Both the position numbers and the translations under genes were made by a program. A DNA stretch of 64,000 nt from Amoebidium appalachense (taxonomy: Eukaryota > Ichthyosporea), in assembly GCA_963693365.1 (NCBI GenBank), contig CAVNZM010000002.1, forward strand, positions 4,464,001 through 4,528,000. The letters are read 5' to 3'. The notes under the pieces were generated by a model that worked only from the letters and a program-made list of their open reading frames with translations, was not told the DNA's origin and did not search any database. Of this stretch, positions 48,528 through 60,400 are shown piece by piece (within the stretch, counting starts at the first letter, position 1; the number at the start of each line of letters is the position of its first letter).

Positions 48528-50068
48528 GGAGGTAGGATGCTGCTGTGGACTCGGGCTGACAAGGGGCGGGCAGGCGGACCGCAAGGCGACAAACAAATAC
48601 TACCCCCCGGACTGGGACCCCTCCAAGGTACGTGCTACTAGCCTGGTGGGTCCGTGCGTGCACGTGCGGGCCGTGCCGTGTGTTTGTGCACGTGCGTGTG
48701 CCTTGCATTCGTGCATGTGCTTGCGACAAACAAAAACACGCAGAGCAGTGTTTTTGTTTGTGTATGTGTGCAGGCGTGTGAGTATGTTTGTGTTTGTGCA
48801 CACATGGGTGGGTGGTGGTTTCCCTTTCAGATGTTGCAAGTGGATTGGTGGGTAGTAGATGGTGGGTCTATGTTTGTGCCGGTCTACGTAGCTACGGGTG
48901 TAGAAGGGAGGGGATAGCAATTTTTTCCAGCCTTGTGACGTGTGGCTGCAGGGGTCCATCAACACGTACCGGGGCAGCCACCCTCTGCGTGATCGGGCAC
49001 GCAAGCTGGACCAGGGGATATTGATTGTGAGGTTTGAGCTGCCCTACAACATATGGTGCAATGGCTGTGGCAACATGGTGGCCATGGGTGAGTTCCCGGA
49101 GACTGACATACACAGGCAGGGTGGGGTGTGTGGATGGCTGTGATCGGTGTGGTTCTGTGTGTGTATGTTAATTGCATGCAGAGTGGCTGCAGGGGTGCAT
49201 CTGTATGTATTGTGTGCGTTGGGTTACAGTGTGCGTGCGTGTGTGTGGTGGTGGTCGTGGTGGTGGTGGTGGTGGTGGTGGTGGTGGGGGAGGGGGGAGG
49301 GGGGGGGGGGGAGGGGGGGGGAAGAGGGGCACTCAAAGAGGTTGCAGGGGTGCGCTACAATGCGGAAAAAAAGGAGGTGGGCAGGTACTTCAGCACTCCC
49401 ATACTCAGCTTCCGTATGAAATGCCATCTTTGCGACAACTGGTTTGAGATCCGGACAGACCCAAAGGTGCGTGTGTGTGGTGGTTGTGGTGGTGGTTGGG
49501 GGGAGGGGGGGGGGGGGGGGGGGAGGGAAGGGGGGGGGGGGGGGGGGGGGAGGGGAGGTACGAGGGGGGGCAGGGGGAGGAGAGGGCCATGGATTAGATG
49601 GGGCGGGGGCAGCCTCTTTTGGGTTGGCTGCTGTGAAGGTGTGTGATGGGGCAGGGGCGGAAAGGGGGGAGGGGGAGGGCGGTAGCTTCTTTTGCTCCCT
49701 GTTAGTTGTTTAGTTGGCTGCTGGGGGCGTTGCAGTACTGCTTGTGTTCTGGCAAGACTGCTGGTTGGCACTATGCAGACACTGACGTGGTGGGGGCCAG
49801 AACACCGAGTACGTGGTTGTAGAGGGTGCACGGAGGAAGACCGAGACCTGGAAGCCCGAGGAGAACGAGGGCATAGCCTTGCCTGGTGTGCGCTCCATCT
49901 CTCACTTTCCCTCCCCTTAGTCCCTCTCTTTCCATCCTTTATGTTGCTTTTTTCATGCACACACACGCGCGCAACACCTGCTCACTCTTCTTCGTGTTCT
50001 TCACTTTTTTCTTTTTTTCCTTTTTCTTTTTTTCTTCTTTTTTTTTTGGTGGTGGTGGTAGCAGCGGT

Positions 50069-50111
<43 letters not shown>

Positions 50112-50134
50112 ATTTTATTTATTTATTTACATTT

Positions 50135-50179
<45 letters not shown>

Positions 50180-51066
50180 GGGGGGGGGGGGGGGGGTCAG
50201 TGTTGCTGATGGTGAGGGACGACAGACGAGAAAGATAAGGAGAAACGAGCCCAGGATGCTATGTACCGGCTGGAGCACGGGGTTACAGAGCAGGCCAGGG
50301 CAACAGACCGGCAGCCAGCCTTGGGCAGTCTCAAGGTGGGGGTGTGCCCAGAGAGTAACGGGGGCAGAATGGAGGGACGGTAAAAGAGAGACTAAAGAGG
50401 TGGCTGCAGCGTCTGGCTGACAGGAGCAGGGACGACTACGAACTCAACAAGCGCCTGCGCAGCGAAAACAGGGTGTGTGCTTGTGTGTGTGTGTGTGTGT
50501 GTGCTTGTAAGAATTTGTATGTACTCGTGTGGCAGTAGGGGTGGGGTGTTGCTGAAGCCCTGGTGGTGTGGTGCAGGCCCAGAGGCAGCAGGCAGCAGCA
50601 GCACGTGAGGAGGAGCGGCAGTTCCAGCAGCAGACCAACGTGGCCATCCCCATCCTGCCCCTGGACCCCAGTGACACCCTAGAGGCTGCCATCCTGGCCC
50701 ACCGTAGAGACGGTGCGTGTGGGCTGCAAAGGGCGGGCTAGTGCTGCTGGGGGGGCTGACTTAAGATTTATTTGCAGACGGTCAGGCCGACACCAGCAGG
50801 AGGCGAGCAGCCATCCAGGCCCAGCCCGTGATTGGCTCCAGCAGCGGGTAGCTGCCCCTTGCGGTGGCCAGCTGGGGTCCACAGAACCTGTGTGCTGGCC
50901 GGGGCACACGGTGTGCACATGCTGACTCTTTTATGTAACCCCTCTCAGGCGAGTGGCCCGTGCCATGGTCAGCAGCAAGGGCTTTGGTGCCCCCGCACCA
51001 GCCCCCCGCACCACCCTGGCTGGCCTGGTGCGCCCAAAGCCGAAAACAGGTGTGGCACCCCGCTGA
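48377..51066 (+). CDS. YJU2B: YJU2B (CCDC130) splicing-factor family protein
   Basis: Ten in-phase exons: 48377-48379 (the ATG alone), 48574-48627, 48952-49087, 49348-49466, 49801-49885, 50217-50335, 50410-50472, 50577-50712, 50778-50847, 50949-51066 (300 aa). The N-terminal half is strongly conserved with CCDC130/YJU2/Cwc16: NKYYPPDWDPSK, GSHPLRDRARKLDQGILIVR, PYNIWCNGC, GVRYNAEKKEVG and FRMKCHLCDNWFEIRTDP. The paired C-x2-C motifs (C55/C58, C90/C93) form a zinc site. Family members act in the spliceosome around branching. The second half is charged coiled-coil (AMYRLEHGV, RSRDDYELNKRLRSENR, AQRQQAAAAREEERQFQQQ) with a basic end. The start is fixed by an ATG immediately followed by GTAAGTG, so coding exon 1 is one codon. 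The tail meets TRM9 with stops 85 bases apart. Confidence 0.93.
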
Positions 51067-51150
51067 ATATGGACGCCAGATGTGGGTGTTGGATTTACGG
51101 GTTGGCTATAGGGGCTGTATGTGACTGGTTGGGGTGCAGACACGTAGGGC

Positions 51151-52653
51151 CTACGGGGCACCGTCCTTCTCGGCCACCACCCACCAGTTGTCCCGGTCGT
51201 AGCCAGACTCCACTGCCCTCAGCCCCACCACCTGCCCACCCTGTCAGCACCCTGCAGCCTACGCTCCCCCGGCCCTTGTACGCACCTGCTGCACCAGCTG
51301 CTCGAGCTCTCCCTCAGCAAACAGGTGGTAGTAGCGCTGCGCCCCTCGTTAGTCCTGACCACACACAGCACCGGCCCAGCCCAGGCCACCCACCTGGAAC
51401 ACCTGGTCCGTGGCTGCCTCGCTGGTCTCCTTGGCAAACTGCCTGCCGCCTAGCATTAGGCAATGTACTTGTGTGGCCCCAGCAAGCTAGACCACACCAC
51501 TTACTTTTGTAGCCGCCACGGCACAAAAAGGTCCCCATCCGGCCCTACATCGCTGTTCTGGAACTGAATGATTGCATGAATGTTATGTTTGGCCAGGTGC
51601 CAGGCATGCAAAAGTTTGTGGTGTTACTACAAAGCCTCGAGGCCGCACCTTGTCTTGCTCCTTTGCCCACACATAAACCAGCATTTGCCCCCCCGGCCGC
51701 AGAACTCGGTTCATTTCCTGCCGTAAGTTCAGCAGCACGTTAGCAACCCCCCCCCCCCCACCCACCCCGCCCCCTCCCCACCCACCCACCCACCGCCACC
51801 ATCGCCACGGGCCCTCGAGCACCCCTGCCACATCGAGACACCAGGTACTTACTTGCAGGGCAGCCAGACGACGGGCCACCGAGGCCATGTGGTGTATGAC
51901 GGCTATGCACACCACCCGGTCCTGCACACCTTGTCAGCAACTTATGCCCGCCAGAGGTTTTGTCTGTGTGTGTGTGTGTGTCTGTGTCTGTGTCTGTGTC
52001 TGTGTCTGTGTGTCTGTGTGTGTGTGGTGGTGGTGGGGGTTTGAGGTGGAGGCGGGGGACGGCACGTACGAAGCAGGCCGTGCGGTAGGGCAAGGCCAGT
52101 ATGTCGGCCACCAGGCTCTCGTGGCCGCGGCTGGCAGCTATGGCCACCAGGCCTCCACACATATCCGACCCCACTCCCACCGTGCGTTCCCGACTAACCC
52201 CCAGGTACTTGCCGTTGCCACAGCCCACGTCCGCCTGCAGCCCCCAAAGTCACGTCTGTAACACACTCGGACCACATGCAAAAGGATGCTGTATCACTGC
52301 CCTCGAGAGAACTTTTCCGTGTATGTGCAAATAAAGGAACATAACAAAGATCTTTGAATCGTGTGACGACAACACAGAGCACTTCAAGTTCAACCTGGTG
52401 TGTACCAACTCTATCAAATTTCCGTGGTATGTGGTGTGTTTTTGGATGCAGCTGACCATTATATTAATCCAAGCATGCCGGCATGCAGGGAAACATGGCT
52501 AAAACTTGCAAGGTGTAGCATACACGCTCGCCTTGCGGCCATCATGGACTATACACACTGTTGCTACAGGGGCCACCCACCCAAAGGGCACCGTCAGGAA
52601 AGCTGCCAATGAAGGCCTCGACCCTAGGCCAGGGCTGCACATGCGGTTAGTGG

Positions 52654-52713
<60 letters not shown>

Positions 52714-52826
52714 CACAGCACCTTGTAGCGCGTGCTGCTGAAGTGCGGGGCTATTGCGTCGTACACGGCGTGCACGTGCTCCTTCTCTAGCACGGCCTCA
52801 GCCTTTGCCTGCCGTGCAGCCTCCAT
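51151..52826 (-). CDS. TRM9: TRM9-like tRNA wobble-uridine methyltransferase
   Basis: Nine in-phase exons: 52722-52826, 52581-52634, 52070-52234, 51853-51921, 51649-51717, 51505-51563, 51394-51442, 51286-51336, 51151-51231 (233 aa). The N-terminus HVHAVYDAIAPHFSSTRYKPWP is typical of Trm9/ALKBH8. The SAM-binding motif I is ADVGCGNGKYLG (aa 54-65), followed by VGSDMCGGLVAIAASRGHE, the acidic motif ADILALPYR, VICIAVIHHMAS-like and LRPGGQMLVYVWA. The C-terminus YYHLFAEGELEQL ... GYDRDNWWVVAEK also matches. There is no AlkB or RRM part, so it is the Trm9/TRMT9B type, which completes mcm5U at tRNA wobble positions with TRM112. Its length is near yeast Trm9. The donor of exon 1 is followed by a CCTG array. 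It is convergent with YJU2B. Confidence 0.9.
52652..52713 (-). repeat. CCTG tetranucleotide array next to a 5' splice site
   Basis: On the gene strand the TRM9-like exon 1 donor reads GTGCTGTGCC followed by about 14 perfect CCTG units. Confidence 0.9.
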
Positions 52827-53550
52827 GGCCCCCCTACGCCCGTGCTGGCTTGCACTGCCCTGTGTCTAAGTAAACGGGCGTGGAAGTAAAAACAGTAGCA
52901 CTACAAACAGGCCATTACCGTTTCCGCTGGCTTTCGGCCCATACCTCATAGGTCCTACACCCACATATGGGCGCACACCCCCGCTATGCGCACAATGTAC
53001 GTACCTCACACACAAAAGTTGCTGTGCTGTTGTGGGCCGGGCAAATCAAGATCCTTGCAATTGAGCTCAAGCGGCGGTGCGCCCGGCACATTTTGGCGCC
53101 AAAGTGACATTCCTTGCGGGCCACGTGAAGTCAGAGCTCCAGAAAAAAAATTACACAGACAGACATAGGAGAGGGCGTGCTTGCATAGACACGCAGACGA
53201 AGCTAGGCCGTGTGTGTATACTCGAAATTCGTGGAGGGGCACGTGCCCCAAAGGCAAGCAACCCCTTGAATGTACGCCTAGGCGTTCTTTGTGGTAACGG
53301 CGTTTTCGGGGACTGTTTGGGCAAAATCTGTCACTTTTCTGTCGTCCCCGTTTACACTCGAGGAAGTTGCTGGAACTCAGTGGGCTCCTAGCCAGCAATT
53401 AGTGCGTTAGAACATATCAAGCTACTGGAATGCGGCGGCCTTAGCATACCACACGAGTGCCGCAACTTCTAAAACACCACACTGGTCCAGGCGTGTTGAC
53501 AGGACAACCTTGACTAAACGTGTGCGGTCACTGTTGCAGGTTTGGCTACG
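52827..53550. promoter_or_regulatory. Divergent promoter region with E2F-like palindrome
   Basis: A 724-base gap between divergent starts. TTTGGCGCCAAA at 53092-53103 is a perfect 12-base palindrome containing two overlapping E2F half-sites, and a CACGTG E-box follows near 53119. Nothing in it looks coding. Confidence 0.5.
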
Positions 53551-56500
53551 ATGGCAGGGCAGAGCAAGCTGGAGGAGGCACTGCGCAAGGCCGAAAGCAG
53601 CAAGGCGCTGGAGTGCCACTACTATGGTATGTGTGTGCCGTGTCTTGTGTGTGTGTGTGTGTGTGTGTCCTGTCCACAGGCTAGGCCTGTCTCCTTAGAC
53701 AGGGCTCTGCAACTTAGTTTGCTACATAGCGCCGTGTCCTAGTAGGGTTTTTTCTGAGCTTTTTTCATGGCCGTGCATGCAACCTCTCATGGAGGTGCCG
53801 AGAAAGGGCTCGACATACCTGTAGAGCTAGGAGTGTATGTTTGCTTTTGCTTCTCTGCCTCCTTTGCTTAGTTTTTTTAGTTGGTTCAGGAGTGCCCTAG
53901 CCTGGACGTTCTCGTCGACGTTCTAAGGCAGTGGTCGTCGCTTTTCTTTGCCTTACCACATCAAAACGTAGTACAGGAAGGTACAAGTTTCTGGAAGCGC
54001 AATTCTATCCTTGTGCCTCCTTTTAATTGTGTTACTAGTCTTTGCCGAGCGACTAACGAAGATAGGGGAGGGCACACCCAAACACCTATATGTGCAGCAA
54101 GCTATGTGTCCACATATTAACACAACATCTACACCTGCACAGGCAACACACACACACACACATCCAGAAACACATACACACACACAAACACACACACTTA
54201 CACACTCACACACACGCACACGCACACGCACACACACAAGCTGAAACAAACTTTCACTTGTCATCCCTGTCGCACTCGTAAGTTACACGCCAACACCATG
54301 TCGAAGCTGTATAACCTGTCGACTACACACCTGCCATGTGTCAAGGGCTCTTTCGTTTAAATTCGCACACTTGGGCCTTTCCATACAGCCTTTCCATACA
54401 TGCATAAAAACTACCATGCCTCTGTCTACTGGACTTAAGTTTTCCAGCACAAGAATGCCCCTGTGGCTGTGCGCACTCTCACCATATCACTGAATCTGAG
54501 TGAAAGGATGCCTGGTCAAGGGTGCTATACTCTTTCTGCTTTGTTCTTTGTACGTTTGCTTTGTTCTTTGTACGTTTGAGTGCACGAAAGAAAGGCTGTT
54601 ACACCAAAAACCTTTGACGCTTCTTCCCACCCCCCCCCACCCCCCCCCCCACCCCCCAGCCCCGCCTCCTCCTCCTCCTGTTCCCCCTCCTCTGTCCACC
54701 CGACCTTGGCCTTTGCTGCTCTCTGTATCCGCACCTGCCCTCCAATGTCTGGTCAGAACTCTCTTCGGCACATTCAGAGCCATAACTGTTTCTCTGTCTG
54801 GTGCTTTAGTCTGTGTCGTGTTATGCATAGGAAACCCCTGCTTGGGTAGTTATATTGCCCCGTGCTGGCTGCCTCTATTCTATCATTTGCATGTTCTCCA
54901 CCCCACACGCCTTTAAGGCATGTTCCCTGTGGCATGGGCTTGGCTGTGTTTGTGAATCAGGCTGGCTCTACATCCTTGAAGCATACGCTTTGCGGAAAGC
55001 ATGCACCTCTCCTGTATACCAGGGAGCAGCACGTGTTGGTTCCACCCAGCTGACGTTTGGTGCAGGGCTGACGGACCAGGAGCTGGAGGTGCTGCTGGGC
55101 GGCAGGGAGCACCAGCGGGTGTTGGGAGAGCTGCGGGCCATCCGGCTGCGCCACAACAGACTGACACGGCCGCCCCGGGAGGTCACCAGCGGCACCCTCA
55201 GGGCCGTCACTCGCCTGGTCCTGGCTGGCAACCAGATTGTTGATCTACCCCCAGACTTCTTTGCTACCTTTGTCGGTGTGTGGCTGCCCCCCTGCCTGCT
55301 CCATGTGTGTGCATGCGGACTGGCCTCGCCCGCTGCTTGCTGCTGGCTGGCATGGAATGCATGCTTGATGGTGGAGGCACCGTGGGCTGACTGGCTGGGG
55401 GCATGGGTGGTAGGGCTTCTGGAGCTGGACCTGTCCAAGAATCTTCTGGCAGAGCTGCCGGCAGCCATCGGCACTCTGACCAAGCTGGAGGTGGGCAGGC
55501 CTCCCTGGTGGCACGAGGGCGGTTGCGGCTGGCTGACTGGGCTGTGCAGGTGCTCAATGTGGAGCGCAACAAGCTTAGCATGCTGCCCGACGAGCTCGGT
55601 TCCTTGGTGACCCTGCGCAGCCTTAACATCAGAGAGAACCCCATTGACACCCTGCCCACGGCCCTGGCCCTTCTGGGTAGGGCCTTTGCACATGGTTTTT
55701 ATGCCTGGGGCATGGGGGCACTGTGCTGATGGGGGCATGTGCAGGGGCACTGGAGCAGGTGCAGCTGGGCCCCACTAGGCTGAAGGACATGCGGCTGGCC
55801 GAGGCATACAGGGACCACGGCTGGAAGAGGCTAAGGGACATCATGGCTGCTGGTGCAGGTAGGCGTCTGTCTGGGTGGTTGTGGTTCCATTGAGCCTTGG
55901 ATGGGGGCTGATGGCAGGCCACACAGCAGCCACGCCATTCAATGGAGCAGCCAGCCACACACCGATTAAGCAGGTGAGTGGCTCATGGGCAGGCTGGCAC
56001 GCAGCAGGGAGACACGTGTGCTGACGGGTGTGTGCAGGACACAGCCAGTGCAACGGTGGGGCCAGGAGCAACGGTGGGGCCAGCAGCAGCAATTGCAGGT
56101 GGGTGGGCCCTGGGCCTGGCATAGGGTGTGGTGCAGGGCAGACAATTGATGTGCTGCTGGCAGGGATCAACACCGCGGCACTGGAGACAGCCCTCCAGGA
56201 CATGGCCGGTAGGTGCACTACTTATTGCAGGCAGGGGAAAGGGGAAGGGGAGGAGTGGCGAAGGGAAGAGAGGATGAGAGAGGCTGAGAGAATGGCTGCA
56301 GGGGCGCTGCGGACACTTGTGGAGGAAGTGCAGCAGCAGCGGGCAGGGCAGAAGGAGCTTGTGGAGGCGGTGCTCAAGCTGCAGGATGGGCAGCAGCAGC
56401 AGGGTGCACAGCTGGGCAGCCTGGTGACGCTGGGCCAGCAGCAGCTGGGCCAGGCCGGGCAGGCGGCCAGCATGCTGGGCCAGCTGCTGCAGCTGGCCGG

Positions 56501-56700
56501 GGACACGGCCAGTGAGTTCCGGGACGGCAGCCCGTTCAGGCAGGCCCTGCACGAGACCCACCAGCTGCAGCGCCACATGGCCGCCATCTTCCAGGTCCTG
56601 GCCAGCCGCTCACAGCCCCACCACCAGCCACCCGGCCCCGTTGGCCCAAGGCCCCCCATGCAGCCGGGCTTTGTGCCTCCCATGGCCCCACCAGCACAAG
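53551..56700 (+). CDS. Leucine-rich-repeat and coiled-coil protein, probable N-terminal part of the nucleoporin gene
   Basis: Eight in-phase exons: 53551-53626, 55066-55275, 55414-55490, 55550-55676, 55745-55858, 55918-55973, 56038-56098, 56164-56700 (419 aa so far). Exon 1 (MAGQSKLEEALRKAES) opens a helix. Exons 2-4 code about five leucine-rich repeats of the plant/SHOC2-like type (VTRLVLAGNQIVDLPPDFF, LLELDLSKNLLAELPAAIG, VLNVERNKLSMLPDELG, LRSLNIRENPIDTLPTAL). A cap helix follows, then a Val/Gly/Pro-rich linker, a long Gln/Glu/Leu coiled coil (about aa 275-370) and a Pro-rich end. The last exon ends in phase 1 at 56700, and the exon at 57100 accepts phase 1 in frame, so both parts are likely one gene. 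Without that splice the frame stops at 56813. LRRs normally scaffold protein binding; no specific ortholog is recognised. Confidence 0.7.
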
Positions 56701-57099
56701 GTGGTCTAGGTCTGTGCCCCCCTCCCCCCCCCCCCCCCTGCACCCCCTGCACCCCTCTCCACCCTCGGCTTCTCTATCATCCCTGGCATACCCCGTTGAT
56801 GGCTGGACTCTGACATGCAGCCCTGCAGGCCCACGGCCCCAAGGTCCCCCCGCTGCTGGAGGGTCTCCCGTGCACATGGTAGGTGCACCCACTCGGTGCA
56901 GTGCCTTGGTTGCTGCAGCCACTGCATGCCTCGTAGCCTGGGTGCTGCATGGTCTCGACTGTGCATGCCCAATTGGCTAGTGCAATAGGGTGCCCTTCTT
57001 GCTGGCCTTCATGGGTTTCTTGTGCCTGCATGGGCATCACATGCACCATGTAAAGCTCCGCACCATCTGCCTGTGTGCAATGCTTGCCTCTTGGGACAG

Positions 57100-57282
57100 G
57101 AGTTGACACTTGGCGGCAGAATGTGCCCCAGGTGCAGCGGCCGCCACCTACCTCCCCACCGCCATTGAACCCACGACTATTTGAGGCTCTCAGCAAGAAG
57201 CCTGTAGCATCGGACGAGTCGGATACTGGCAGCGAGGTGGGTGGCCTGAAGGGGGCGAGGGATGGTCAGGGAGAATAAGGGG

Positions 57283-57315
<33 letters not shown>

Positions 57316-57441
57316 CGGTTGGAAAGGAGAGGATGGTATGGCATTTGGGATAAGAAAAGGGGGGGAGGGGAGGGGTTGCTGGTTTTGACGGTTTGTGGAT
57401 GGGGCCCGGGGGGGAGGAGGGGGGGTCGGTGCTGGGTTGAA

Positions 57442-57474
<33 letters not shown>

Positions 57475-60400
57475 GGGGTGTGTGTATGGGGGGGGGGGGA
57501 GGGGGGTGGTGCTGATAGGGTGGCGGGCAGGATGACGAGATGGAGGAGCACGAGCCGGAGGGGGAGTTTGAGCCGATCGTGCGGCTGGCGGCAGTGGAGG
57601 TCAAGACGATGGAGGAGGACGAGGACACGCTGTTTGCGGCGCGGGCCAAGCTGTACCGGTTTGCCGAGGGCAACGAGTGGAAGGAGCGGGGCACGGGGGA
57701 CATGAAGGTGCTGAAGCACCGGGTCACGGGCAAGGTGCGCATCCTCATGCGCCGCGAGAAGACCCTCAAGATCTGCGCCAACCACGTGGTCACCGCCGCC
57801 CTGCAGCTGCAGCCCTTCAAGCCGAACCCCACCATGGCCATCACCTGGGTCACCCCCGCCGACTTCTCCGAGGAGGAGGCCCGCCCCGAGAAGTTCTGTG
57901 CCCGCTTCCGCGACCCCGAGACCCTAGATAAGTTCAAGAAAGCCGTCGAGGAGGCCGCCGCCGCCGCCGCAAACGCCCCCAGCAGCAGCGCCCCCACCCA
58001 GCCGGCCCCGCCCAAGGACGGCAAGGGCCTGGCCGAGCTGTTTGCCCAGGCCCCCGGCCAGTGGAAGTGCCCGGCCTGCCTGGTCGCCAACAAGAAGGAC
58101 GACGACCGCTGCCCGGCCTGCCAGACCCCCCGCCCCGGTGCAGACCCCAAGCCCGCCCAACCGCCATCCCTGGCGAACCCGGCAGTACCGGCCGCCCCTG
58201 CCGACGGGGCACCCAAGTACACGTCTGGGGTCAGCCCGTTTGGCGCCGGCAGCAGCACGTCGGCGTTTGGCGGGGCCACAGCGGCAGCGCCAAGCACGCC
58301 GGCCAGCAGCAGCGGTGGGCTGTTTTGGGCGGCGGCAGCCGGCAAGCCGCTGTTTGGGGGCACAGGCACGATATCGTTTGGCGCCGTCCCTGCCTCCGGG
58401 TTTGGCGGGGCACCAAAGACCGACACCACCCCGGCTCCTCTGTTTGGCAGCACCAAGGCACAGGCCAAGCAGGCAAACAAGGAGGACGATGACGAGGAGG
58501 CCGAGGAGGTTGGTGCAAGTGCTTGTTGCCATGGGTGTCCGCTAGAGTAGGGGCAGCCCTGGTGGTGTTTTGTGTAGGCCCAGGCCCCGTTAAAGAGACA
58601 ACACGAGACCACGGGTTGATAGCACGAAGCCGTTTGAGCTGTTTGGAATAACTAAATGATATTTCCATCTGCGGTCCAAACCAGTTAATATCTCATGCTA
58701 ACCCTGCCAGCTGTTTGTTTCCAAGCACACAAATGGCCCTGGCCTTCTCGGGGCTGGGGATCAGCCGATGATTAGGGATTTGTTCAAGCGATTCGACATA
58801 TGAGGGTGTGATGTGTGGCATGGGATGTTTTCAGCAAGCAGGGACCACGTGGTATGTAAGGGTGGCACTGCATCTGGCCGGCTTCATACGTTGCATGGTG
58901 GGAACCGCCGGGGCGAGGCTTTTTTTCGGCGAATGTGCTCTTGCGGGTGTGGCCTAGTCAAAGCAAGCACCGTGTCGACTATGGTGGCGGCTGGGCCGGC
59001 TGGGGTTATGATGCAAACATAGTTGCGCGTCTTCTGCACACTCACTACAGGGTCGGGGACCGCCATATGCGAACAGAAGGGTGATCACCATTTATATGGT
59101 TTGGGGACTTTGCATCACATGGCTCTCTGGTTCTTGACAACGGGGAGATGGTATAATGCCACGAATGAGCAAAAACGGAGGCTAGTACAGCAACACCCCT
59201 GGGGACATGATGTGATGGGAAGGCTGAACAAGCACACCTATGGGACAGGTGTGGCCGAAGCCTCACTTTTTGCTGCGGGCCTTAGAGGGTGCTTGGACGG
59301 ACATGCCTGAGATGTGCTTGGAATCCGCATGTTTACGTCGATCTGGCACTTTTTTTTGGGATTTTGATAGAATGGCTGCAGGACCCAAGGCCGGGGCCTG
59401 GAAAACACATGGACATGTTCACATGTGAACACCTAATGATTAGTGTGGTTGCATGGGGCAGTTTATTTGCATCTCGTTATGGCAACGATGGTCCAATCAT
59501 CCTATGTCCCTCACCATGTGCTCTGCCCTGTCCGCCCTGCATCGTTGGTCCGATTCAGGTGTCGGCTGACGCCGTTGCCATACCAGAAAAGAATGACATA
59601 CAGCACATTTTTCTGTGTCGCCCGGAAACATGATTTCTGGTGCGAAGCATGTTCATACGCTGCCAAATCACGCAATCACCGCCCAGCAAACAATCCCTAG
59701 CTATACCAAAGGTCCGCCAACTTTAGAAAGTTGCTGGCAGGTTGGGTACGCAGTTTAGAGCGACGGAACCTGGAATTTCCAGACGCACCTTGTGGTCATA
59801 TGGGGGTGATTCCGCTGCTGGGACCCAATGCTGACTCTGGACAGTCTGCATGCTACACCCTCGGTATCTGCAGCCTGTTCCCATATAAACGATTGGACAT
59901 ATATCATGGCGGTCTAAGTCCAAACCAGAGAGGCATCGCTCTGCATCAGGGTCCCTAAATCATGCCTGGTGTGGCACCTGGGCCTCCTCCTGTCAAGCCC
60001 GTGATTTAGCCTGTAGCTAACACGTGTACCTGTGCAGGACGATGACGAAGAAAATCCGGAGGAGCACGAGCCGGAGGGGGAGTTTGAGCCGATCGTGCGG
60101 CTGGCGGCGGTGGAGGTCAAGACGATGGAGGAGGACGAGGACACGCTGTTTGCGGCGCGGGCCAAGCTGTACCGGTTTGCCGAGGGCAACGAGTGGAAGG
60201 AGCGGGGCACGGGGGACATGAAGGTGCTCAAGCACCGGGTCACGGGCAAGGTGCGCATCCTCATGCGCCGCGAGAAGACCCTCAAGATCTGCGCCAACCA
60301 CGTGGTCACCGCCGCCCTGCAGCTGCAGCCCTTCAAGCCGAACCCCACCATGGCCATCACCTGGGTCACCCCCGCCGACTTCTCCGAGGAGGAGGCCCGC

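Noticed and set aside
56220-56245. Short intron GTAGGTGC...TTGCAG within LRR exon 8
   Set aside because: Removing 22 or 26 bases breaks the open frame, whereas reading through keeps it, and the size is too small for an intron.
57677-58612. Large overlapping frames on both strands over the RanBD exons
   Set aside because: High-GC shadow frames of the real coding frame; they recur identically in all three modules because the DNA is repeated. The minus-strand frame at 59914-61599 is the same effect.
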